This document shows, in pieces, positions 34,212 to 41,081 of a stretch of 64,000 bases of DNA. Numbering within the stretch: the first letter of the stretch is position 1; each line of letters begins with the position of its first letter. The position numbers and the translations under genes were made by a program. The stretch is from the NCBI RefSeq assembly GCF_900091475.1, contig NZ_FMIB01000002.1:5208001-5272000 (forward strand), given 5' to 3'. The notes beneath the pieces were generated by a model. It was not told where the DNA came from. It saw only the letters and a list, made by a program, of their open reading frames with translations, and searched no databases. Source of the DNA: Micromonospora chersina. Lineage in GTDB: Bacteria > Actinomycetota > Actinomycetes > Mycobacteriales > Micromonosporaceae.

Positions 34212-34538
34212 GTGACCTACATCATCGCCGAGCCGTGCGTGGATGTGCTCGACAAGGCATGCATCGAGGAGTGCCCGGTCGACTGCATCTACGAGGGCAA
34301 TCGGATGCTCTACATCCACCCCGACGAGTGCGTCGACTGTGGTGCCTGTGAGCCGGTCTGCCCGGTCGAAGCGATCTTCTACGAGGACGACGTCCCGGAG
34401 CAGTGGAAGGACTACACCGGGGCGAACTACGAGTTCTTCGAGGACCTGGGCTCGCCGGGCGGCGCCTCCAAGATCGGCAAGGTGGAGAAGGACGCGACCT
34501 TCGTGGCCGCGCAGCCGCCGCGCGGAGAGGGCCACTGA
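34212..34538 (+). CDS. fdxC: 7Fe ferredoxin
   Basis: A 108-aa electron carrier. Cys9, Cys17, Cys21 and Cys25 (C-x7-C-x3-CP) with the later CVDCGACEPVCP supply a [3Fe-4S] and a [4Fe-4S] cluster, the usual 7Fe arrangement. The C-terminal extension EDLGSPGGASKIGKVEKD is typical of actinobacterial FdxC. The GTG start has GGAGGAG eight bases upstream. The end of the gene overlaps the probable start of dapC. Confidence 0.95.
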   Translation: MTYIIAEPCVDVLDKACIEECPVDCIYEGNRMLYIHPDECVDCGACEPVCPVEAIFYEDDVPEQWKDYTGANYEFFEDLGSPGGASKIGKVEKDATFVAAQPPRGEGH

Positions 34539-35644
34539 ACCGGCCCGCGCCGGTCTCGTCGCGGCTGCCCGACTTCACCTGGGACACCCTGGACGCCGCG
34601 GCCGCGACGGCCGCGGCGCACCCGGACGGTCTCATCAACCTGTCGATGGGCACGCCCGTCGACCCGGTGCCGGCGCTGATCCGGCAGGCGCTGGCCGACG
34701 CGTCGAACGCGCCGGGCTACCCGCTGACCGCGGGCACCCCCGCGCTGCGGGACGCCATCGCGGCCTGGGTGGCCCGCGCCTGCGGTGCGGGCGTCGACGG
34801 GCTCGGTGTGCTGCCCACGATCGGCTCCAAGGAGCTGGTCGCCTGGCTGCCCACGCTGCTCGGTGTCGGCCCCGGAGACGTGGTCGTGGTGCCGTCGATC
34901 GCCTACCCGACGTACGAGGACGGGGCCCGGCTGGCCGGCGCCACCACGGTGCGCAGCGACTCGCTGACCGCCCTGGGCCCCGACCCGCGCGTCCGGCTGG
35001 TCTGGGTGAACTCGCCCGGCAACCCCACCGGTCGGGTGCTGCCCGCCCGTCACCTGCGCAAGGTCGTCGACTGGGCGCGCGAGCGCGGCTCGGTGGTCGC
35101 GAGCGACGAGTGCTACCTGCCGCTGGGCTGGGACGCCGATCCCGTCTCGGTCCTCTCGCCGGAGGTCTGCGGCGGGTCGTACGAGGGCGTGCTGGCGGTG
35201 CACTCGCTCTCCAAGCGCTCCAACCTGGCCGGCTACCGGGCCGGCTTCGTGGCCGGTGACCCGGCGCTGGTGGCCGAGCTGCTCAAGATCCGGAAGCACG
35301 CCGGGATGATCGTGCCGGCCCCTGTGCAGGCGGCAATGGTGGCCGCGCTGGGCGACCAGGCGCACGCCGACGCGCAGCGGGAGCGCTACCGGGTCCGGCG
35401 GGAGAAGCTGTACGCCGCGTTCACCGGCGCCGGGTTCACCGTCGAGCACTCCGAGGCGGGGCTCTACCTCTGGATGACCCGGGACGAGGACTGCTGGGAC
35501 ACCGTCGACTGGCTGGCCCGCCGGGGCATCCTGGTCGCCGCCGGCGTCTTCTACGGCCCGGCCGGTGCCCGGCACGTCCGGGTGGCGCTCACCGAGTCGG
35601 ACGAGCACGTGGACGCCGTCGCCGGCCGGCTCGCCCAGCTCTGA
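34535..35644 (+). CDS. dapC: succinyldiaminopimelate transaminase
   Basis: Aminotransferase of the succinylase lysine/diaminopimelate branch: makes N-succinyl-L,L-DAP from the keto acid and glutamate. A 369-aa class I PLP enzyme. GYPLTAGTPALRDAI, NSPGNPTGRVLP and the PLP lysine in HSLSKRSNLAGYRAGF. No ATG, GTG or TTG fits; CTG, with GGAGAGG five bases upstream, overlaps the fdxC stop (CTGA) and precedes the conserved start RLPDFTWDTLDAA. The other two genes of the branch in this window are dapD and dapE. Confidence 0.92.
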   Translation: MNRPAPVSSRLPDFTWDTLDAAAATAAAHPDGLINLSMGTPVDPVPALIRQALADASNAPGYPLTAGTPALRDAIAAWVARACGAGVDGLGVLPTIGSKELVAWLPTLLGVGPGDVVVVPSIAYPTYEDGARLAGATTVRSDSLTALGPDPRVRLVWVNSPGNPTGRVLPARHLRKVVDWARERGSVVASDECYLPLGWDADPVSVLSPEVCGGSYEGVLAVHSLSKRSNLAGYRAGFVAGDPALVAELLKIRKHAGMIVPAPVQAAMVAALGDQAHADAQRERYRVRREKLYAAFTGAGFTVEHSEAGLYLWMTRDEDCWDTVDWLARRGILVAAGVFYGPAGARHVRVALTESDEHVDAVAGRLAQL

Positions 35645-35652
35645 CGGTCCCG

Positions 35653-35679
35653 GCGGCCGGCCCGCGCGGGTCCGGCCGC
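35653..35679 (+). terminator. terminator of fdxC-dapC
   Basis: GCGGCCGG and CCGGCCGC pair, with CCCGCGCGGG stacking inside; it lies nine bases past the dapC stop. Confidence 0.65.
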
Positions 35680-35689
35680 TGTGACGACA

Positions 35690-35722
35690 CGGCGGCCGAC
35701 CCCCGGAGAGGGCCGGCCGCCG
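35690..35722 (-). terminator. terminator of the M48 protease gene
   Basis: CGGCGGCC and GGCCGCCG form an 8-bp stem just after the minus-strand gene's stop at 35730; back-to-back with the dapC terminator. Confidence 0.6.
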
Positions 35723-35729
35723 CGGCGCA

Positions 35730-37571
35730 TCAGTCGTTGATCTGCTCGAACACCCGCAGCAGCGTGTCCCGGCTGTGCTTCTCCAGGAACTCGCTGGCCA
35801 TCAGCTCCTGCACCTGCACGGTCCGGCCGTCGTGGAGGGTGATGACAGCCTTCAGCGGCACCCGCTTGGTCACCTCGACGGAGCGGATCTCCTCGTAGGG
35901 CAGGAACGGGTTCCGGCTGGCCACCTCGGCGACCGGCGTCGCGCTCAGCACCTCCTTGAGGCGCTTCTCACCCTCGTGCGCCTTCCCCGGGTCGGGGACC
36001 AGGACCAGGCCGTTGTCCAGGACGTACACGTCGTGCTCCCGGCCGTCGATCTTGATGTTGGCGAGCGCGGCGATCAGGTCGGCGTTCCGCGCCGAGGCCC
36101 GGGTCTGGACCACCGTCGACTGCCGCACGTCGACGCCCAGCTCGGCCAGCCGGGCGAGCGCCACGTCCAGGGTCTCCGGGGCGACCGCCAGCTTGGCGAT
36201 CTCGGCCAGGTCCCACGGCTCGCCGGAGCGACCGACCAGCCGGGCGGGTTCGGACCAGGAGAGCTGCCAGTACGCCCGGCCCGAGCGGACCGCCGCGTTG
36301 TCGAGCAGCGTCTCCATCGGGCCGGCGAAGGCGGCCGCCGCCTCCCGGCGGGTGGCGTCGGTGAAGAACTGCTCGGCGAACTCACCGAGCCGGCCGGCGC
36401 GGACCAGTTCCAGCACGGTGGGCAGGCCCGGCTCCGGCGTGCCGGTGAACCGGCCGACCGCGCGGTAGATCCGGTCCGCCTGCTGCTGCACCCCGGCGGC
36501 GATCGACTCGGCGATGAACTCCGGCCAGGGCAGCAGCCGCCGGGAGCCGTGCGCGACGATCAGGCTCTGGAGTGCCCGGCCGGCGCCCACCACGTCGGAG
36601 AGCAAGGTCCAGGCCGGCCGGTCGTCCGGCGTGACGTGCACCGGAGGGATCTGGTCCATCGCAGCGACGCGGGCGCCGATCGGCGGGTGGGTGTCCCAGC
36701 GGGACGCCGGCCCCTCCGGGGCGTTCTCCCGCAGCTTGTCGATCTCGTCCCGACGCGCCTGGAGGAGATGGCCGAAGCCGCCGAAGAAGTCGTCCGGCGC
36801 CAGCCCGACCGACCAGCCCGGGTCGACGTACCGGGTCTCGTAGAAGCGCCAGGCCGCGTCGAGGGCGGGCAGGGTCCGCAGCGCCGAGGCCGCGGCCTGG
36901 TGCCCGGCGATCCGCACCGACGCGCGGTCCGCCTCCAGCTCCTGGCGACGCGACGCGGCGTTGTCGACAAGCAGGTAGAGCTTCGCGTACTGCTTGAAGA
37001 CCCAGCCGATCGGGTTGCGCGGGCTGATCCGCTCGATGGTCTCGCCGATGGCCAGCCGGCCCCGGTAGGCGACGCCGCCCAGCCGGGTGTGCTGGCCGGA
37101 GTAGTGGCCCAGCTCGTGCGCCAGCACCGAGCGGAGCTGGTCGATCCGCATGGCCTGGAGCAGCGGCAGTCCGACGTAGAGGGTGCGCCGGCCACCGATC
37201 AGACCGAGCAGGCGGCTCTGCTCGCCCACCGCCGCGTTCACCTCGGGCACCAGGCGGATCTCGTCGGGCGCGCGGGTGCCCACCGCGGTGGCCAGCTCCC
37301 GCACCGTGGCCCAGAGCCACGGCGCCGCCCGCTCGTCCAGGATCAGGCCGGGCGCCGGCTCGTTCTTCGTACGGATGGCCTTCCAGAGCCCGACCCCGAC
37401 GGCGCCGAGGGCGACGACCAGCGGGAGCAGCAGCTTGCCGGTGACCAGGCCGTTGGTGTGGCTGAACAGCCAGACGCCGAGCGCGGCCACGGCGGCGAGC
37501 TGGAGCAGCGCGACGACGTAGAAACCGATCAACATGACCACCGAGGCGAGCGCCCGGTACGTGGCGGACAT
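35730..37571 (-). CDS. M48-family zinc metalloprotease (HtpX/Ste24-like) with long C-terminal region
   Basis: A 613-aa membrane-bound peptidase. Two membrane helices at about residues 8-36 and 42-62. A cytoplasmic catalytic domain has HELGH at 152-156 and the third zinc ligand in the RRQELEADR segment. The family core ends near residue 330; the remaining 280 residues are soluble with no named domain. Such enzymes degrade misfolded membrane proteins. The ATG has AAAGGAAG upstream; a TACGGT box about 50 nt before the start may be its -10. Confidence 0.88.
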   Translation of the reverse strand: MSATYRALASVVMLIGFYVVALLQLAAVAALGVWLFSHTNGLVTGKLLLPLVVALGAVGVGLWKAIRTKNEPAPGLILDERAAPWLWATVRELATAVGTRAPDEIRLVPEVNAAVGEQSRLLGLIGGRRTLYVGLPLLQAMRIDQLRSVLAHELGHYSGQHTRLGGVAYRGRLAIGETIERISPRNPIGWVFKQYAKLYLLVDNAASRRQELEADRASVRIAGHQAAASALRTLPALDAAWRFYETRYVDPGWSVGLAPDDFFGGFGHLLQARRDEIDKLRENAPEGPASRWDTHPPIGARVAAMDQIPPVHVTPDDRPAWTLLSDVVGAGRALQSLIVAHGSRRLLPWPEFIAESIAAGVQQQADRIYRAVGRFTGTPEPGLPTVLELVRAGRLGEFAEQFFTDATRREAAAAFAGPMETLLDNAAVRSGRAYWQLSWSEPARLVGRSGEPWDLAEIAKLAVAPETLDVALARLAELGVDVRQSTVVQTRASARNADLIAALANIKIDGREHDVYVLDNGLVLVPDPGKAHEGEKRLKEVLSATPVAEVASRNPFLPYEEIRSVEVTKRVPLKAVITLHDGRTVQVQELMASEFLEKHSRDTLLRVFEQIND

Positions 37572-37678
37572 GTGCTTCCTTTCCCCCGCTTGGACCGGCC
37601 CGTCCGGTGGGCCGCCGGGGGACCGTACGACGTGAGCGCTGCTCGGACAACCCCCTTCCGTGCCCATCCGGGCCGCCC

Positions 37679-37684
37679 TACGAT
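37679..37684 (+). promoter_or_regulatory. -10 box of the TPR-like gene
   Basis: TACGAT lies about 32 nt before the ATG, giving a short leader that includes the GGGGGAGGA ribosome site. Confidence 0.35.
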
Positions 37685-37716
37685 CTCCGTCGACACGCAC
37701 GGGGGAGGACGAGAGC

Positions 37717-38685
37717 ATGTGGCCGTTCCGGCGGAGGACGAAGCAGCAGAGTGGACCGGCGTTGCCGCTCGACTGGACGATGGGTGACCCGGCCGCCGGG
37801 GCGCTGTTCGAGGCGCTGGCCCGGCGGGACTGGCGGGCCGCCCGGGACGTGCTGGTCACCGTCACCGACCCGGACCACCAGGCGTTCTGCCTGTACGCCG
37901 CCGGCCGCGTGCCGGGCGTGCAGGAGTGGATCGGCGAGTGGGCCGACGCCGAGCCGCGCGCCACCCTCCCGCTGCTGGTCCGGGGCACCCACGCGGTGCA
38001 CTGGGCCTGGGAGGCCCGGGGCGGCGCGTCCTCCTCGCTGACCAGCCAGGAGCAGTTCCGCGAGTTCCGCAAGCGGCTGACCTTCGCCGAGAACCTGCTG
38101 GACGAGGTGGCCGCGCGGGACCCGGACGACACCACCGCCCGGGCCTTCCTGGTCACCTCCGCGCGGGGCCGCCAGGTGGACCGGGACGAGGCGGCGCGGC
38201 GCTTCGCCGACGTGGTCGCCCGGCACCCCTGGCACCGGCTGGCACACGTCCAGATGCTCCAGTACCGGTGCGCCAAGTGGTTCGGCAGCGACGAGGAGAT
38301 GTTCGAGTTCGCCCGGAGCGCGGCGGCGAAGGCGCCGGCCGCCAGCGGCCTGACCCATCTGGTCGCGGCGGCCCACCTGGAGATGTGGTTGAAGCTGCCG
38401 GCCGGCGAGGACGACGCCCACCTCCGCGATCCCGAGGTGCTCGCCGAGCTGCGCGCCGCGGCGGACCATTCGGTGCGCCACCCGGAGCACGGCCGGTACC
38501 CGGGCTGGCCGCAGCCGCACAACAACTTCGCCATGTGCTTCGCGGTGGGCGGTGACCACGCCGCGGCGGCGGAGCGCTTCCAGGCGCTCGGCGACCTGGT
38601 CACCGAGCTGCCGTGGTCGTACCTCGGGGATCCGGGGAGCGCGTTCACCCGCTGGCGGCGGACGGTGACGGACAGCCAGGGCTGA
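37717..38685 (+). CDS. hypothetical helical-repeat protein (DUF4034-like)
   Basis: A 322-aa cytoplasmic protein built of helices. It reads ALARRDWRAARDVLVTV, then a region with WAWEARGG, a TPR-like AENLLDEVAARDPDD, and PQPHNNFAMCFAVGGDHAAAAERFQALG near the end. This resembles the DUF4034/TPR-type proteins of actinobacteria, whose role is unknown. ATG with GGGGGAGGA nine bases upstream. It diverges from the M48 protease gene. Confidence 0.78.
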   Translation: MWPFRRRTKQQSGPALPLDWTMGDPAAGALFEALARRDWRAARDVLVTVTDPDHQAFCLYAAGRVPGVQEWIGEWADAEPRATLPLLVRGTHAVHWAWEARGGASSSLTSQEQFREFRKRLTFAENLLDEVAARDPDDTTARAFLVTSARGRQVDRDEAARRFADVVARHPWHRLAHVQMLQYRCAKWFGSDEEMFEFARSAAAKAPAASGLTHLVAAAHLEMWLKLPAGEDDAHLRDPEVLAELRAAADHSVRHPEHGRYPGWPQPHNNFAMCFAVGGDHAAAAERFQALGDLVTELPWSYLGDPGSAFTRWRRTVTDSQG

Positions 38686-38696
38686 GCGCCGGACGG

Positions 38697-38702
38697 TATC
38701 CT
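38697..38702 (+). promoter_or_regulatory. -10 box of tyrA
   Basis: TATCCT lies 59 nt before the tyrA start and gives a leader of about 50 nt with a GAGGTGGG ribosome site. Confidence 0.35.
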
Positions 38703-38761
38703 CGGCGGGACTTGCAGCGGGGCCGGGTCGGCTCCGGACGACGGGACGCCGAGGTGGGCCG

Positions 38762-39787
38762 ATGGTGGGCGGGGCCGGCGGGCAGGCACGCGTGGCGGTG
38801 GTCGGCACCGGCCTGATCGGGGGGTCGGTGCTGCTCCGGCTCCGCGACGCCGGGGTCGACGTGGCCGGCTGGGACCCGGATCCGGCGACCCGGCGGCGGC
38901 TCGGCGAACAGGGCGTCGGCGCGCCGGACACCGTCGAGGAGGCGGTCGCCGGCCGGGACGTGGTGTTCCTCTGCGGCCCGCTGCCCACCCTGCCCGCCAC
39001 GCTGGCCCGGGTGGCCGCGACCACCGACGACAGCTGCGTGCTCACCGACGTGGGCAGCACGAAGGCCGAGGTGGCCACCGCCGCCACCACGCAGGGGCTC
39101 GGGCACCGGTTCGTGCCCGGCCACCCGATGGCCGGCGCCGACCGGGCCGGTCTCGGCGCGGCCAGCACCGGGTTGCTCGACGGGGCGGCGTGGGTGCTCT
39201 GCCCGGGGCCGACCGGGATGGCCGCGTTCCGGCGGCTCGCCGCGCTGCTCATCGACGTCTTCCACGCCCGGGTGGTGCCGATGTCCGCCCCGGAGCACGA
39301 CAGCGCCGCCGCGCTCGCCTCGCACCTGCCCCACCTGCTCGCCGGCGCGCTGGCCGGCACTGTGCAGCGCTCGGCCCTGCGCGACGCGGTGCTGGCGCTC
39401 GCCGCCGGCAGCTTCTCCGACGGCACCCGCGTGGCCGGCGGCCCACCCGAGCGGACCGCGAACATGCTGCTCGGCAACCGGGAGCGGGTGCTGGCCGAGC
39501 TGGACGCGGTCCGGGCCTACCTCGACGACCTGGCCGAGGCGCTGCGGGCCGGCGACCCCGGGAAGCTGGCCGGCCGGCTGGCCGAGGGCCGCACCGCACG
39601 GGTCGCCCTGCGCGGGCGCGCGTTCACCGCCCACCGGCGGGAGTTCCCGGCCGCCGCCGACCACGCCGGTGAGCTGGCCTACCTGCGGGAACTGGGCGCG
39701 GCCGGCGGCCACCTGACCGGCTGCCGGGTGGCGGGCGGCGCGGTCACCTACACGGCGCACCTTCCGGTCACCCCGCCACTAGGCTGA
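38762..39787 (+). CDS. tyrA: prephenate dehydrogenase
   Basis: Oxidative decarboxylation of prephenate to hydroxyphenylpyruvate in tyrosine synthesis. A 341-aa protein with the NAD fold VAVVGTGLIGGSVLLRL at about residues 11-27, TDVGSTKAEV, the substrate segment GHPMAGADRAGLGAA, and the helical dimer domain with SHLPHLLAGALAGT. No ACT domain is present, so tyrosine feedback may act elsewhere. ATG after GAGGTGGGCCG. It is followed five bases later by the SIMPL gene, whose own -10 covers the tyrA stop. Confidence 0.94.
   Translation: MVGGAGGQARVAVVGTGLIGGSVLLRLRDAGVDVAGWDPDPATRRRLGEQGVGAPDTVEEAVAGRDVVFLCGPLPTLPATLARVAATTDDSCVLTDVGSTKAEVATAATTQGLGHRFVPGHPMAGADRAGLGAASTGLLDGAAWVLCPGPTGMAAFRRLAALLIDVFHARVVPMSAPEHDSAAALASHLPHLLAGALAGTVQRSALRDAVLALAAGSFSDGTRVAGGPPERTANMLLGNRERVLAELDAVRAYLDDLAEALRAGDPGKLAGRLAEGRTARVALRGRAFTAHRREFPAAADHAGELAYLRELGAAGGHLTGCRVAGGAVTYTAHLPVTPPLG
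39780..39785 (+). promoter_or_regulatory. -10 box of the SIMPL gene, overlapping the tyrA stop
   Basis: TAGGCT ends 7 nt before the ATG; its last base is the T of the tyrA TGA. Confidence 0.4.
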
Positions 39788-39792
39788 GGACC

Positions 39793-40434
39793 ATGGCGGA
39801 CGCACCGGTCGTGGCGGTACGCGGCGAGGCGTACCGGGAGGTGGCTCCCGAGCTGGCCCGGTTCACGGTGACCGCGACCGCGCGGGACCGCGACCGGGAG
39901 ACCACGCTGACCCGGCTGGCCGAGCGGACCGCCGCCGTGCGGGTGCTGCTCGACGCGGCCGAGCCGGCCGTGGAGCGGCGGGAGACCGGCCAGCTGCGGG
40001 TCTGGCCGGAGACGAAGCGCTCGGGTGAGCGGGTGGTGGCCTACCACGGCAGCGTGACCACCACTGTCACCGTCGTCGACTTCACCGCCCTCGGCGAGCT
40101 GATGCTGCGCCTGGCCGACCAGGAGCAGGTCGAGGTGGCCGGCCCGTGGTGGTCGTTGCGGCCGGACAGCCCGGCGTACCGGGAGGCCCGGCACGCCGCG
40201 ATCGCGGACGCCCTGGCCCGTGCCCGGGAATACGCCGAGGCGCTCGGCGCCCGGGTGACCGCCCTGCTGGAGCTTGCCGACACCGGCCTGACCGCCGCCC
40301 CGCCCATGATGTCCAAGGCGGGCTTCGCCCGGGCCGGGGAGGCCGCCCCCGAGCTGGAGCTGGATCCGCAGCCGCAACCGGTGCAGGCGGCGGTCGAGGC
40401 CCGGTTCACCATCAGCGAACCGGTGCTCGGCTGA
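39793..40434 (+). CDS. SIMPL-domain protein (DUF541)
   Basis: A 213-aa protein with the SIMPL/Oxidative-stress defence fold: VAVRGEAYREVAPELARFTVTA, the long amphipathic helix RLAERTAAVRVLL, YHGSVTTTVTVVD, and a closing repeat ending EARFTISEPVLG. E. coli YggE of this family protects against oxidative stress; BP26 forms channel-like oligomers. Here no signal peptide is present, so it is cytoplasmic. One base overlap with the next gene makes tyrA-SIMPL-kinase a likely transcription unit. Confidence 0.87.
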   Translation: MADAPVVAVRGEAYREVAPELARFTVTATARDRDRETTLTRLAERTAAVRVLLDAAEPAVERRETGQLRVWPETKRSGERVVAYHGSVTTTVTVVDFTALGELMLRLADQEQVEVAGPWWSLRPDSPAYREARHAAIADALARAREYAEALGARVTALLELADTGLTAAPPMMSKAGFARAGEAAPELELDPQPQPVQAAVEARFTISEPVLG

Positions 40435-41081
40435 TGCCGCCCGCGCAGGTGCTCCCGCTCGGCGAGCTGGTGGACCGGGCCCGCGCCCTCGCCGCGGACG
40501 GCCCGCGCCAGCTGCTCGGCGTCGCCGGGGCGCCCGGGGCGGGCAAGTCGACGCTGGCCGAGCGGCTCGTCGCCGAGGTCGGTCCGACCGCCCGGCTGGT
40601 GCCGATGGACGGCTTCCACCTCGCCCAGTCGGAGCTGGTCCGGCTCGGCCGGGAGGCGCGCAAGGGCGCGCCGGACACCTTCGACGTCAACGGCTTCGTC
40701 TCCGTCCTGCGCCGGCTGCGCCGGCTGGAGCCGACCTCGGTGTGGGCGCCGGCGTTCCGCCGCGACCTGGAAGAGCCGGTCGCCGGGTCGATCGAGGTGC
40801 CGCCCGAGGTGCGGCTCGTGGTGACCGAGGGCAACTACCTGCTGCTGCGCGACGACCCGTGGGAGGAGGTGCGCACGCTGCTGCACCAGATCTGGTTCCT
40901 CGACCTGGACGCGGAGCTGCGGGTGCGCCGGCTCACCGCCCGGCACGAGGCGTACGGGAAGTCGCCGGAGCAGGCCCGTGCCTGGGCGCTCGGCAGCGAC
41001 GAGGCGAACGCCCGGCTGGTCGCCGGCACGGCCGAGCACGCCGACCTGGTGGTCCGGCTAGCCGACCCGCTGCCGGGGTGA
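40434..41081 (+). CDS. nucleoside/nucleotide kinase-family protein
   Basis: A 215-aa P-loop kinase of the uridine kinase/pantothenate kinase-like group. Walker A GAPGAGKSTLAERL at about residues 30-43, the substrate loop VPMDGFHLAQSEL, KGAPDTFDVNGFV and EGNYLLL. The DGFH and EGNYLL phrases are those of the sugar/nucleoside kinases near FrcK and YggC. The ATG shares one base with the SIMPL stop. The last 24 bp overlap the end of a convergent gene. Substrate unknown. Confidence 0.88.
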   Translation: MPPAQVLPLGELVDRARALAADGPRQLLGVAGAPGAGKSTLAERLVAEVGPTARLVPMDGFHLAQSELVRLGREARKGAPDTFDVNGFVSVLRRLRRLEPTSVWAPAFRRDLEEPVAGSIEVPPEVRLVVTEGNYLLLRDDPWEEVRTLLHQIWFLDLDAELRVRRLTARHEAYGKSPEQARAWALGSDEANARLVAGTAEHADLVVRLADPLPG

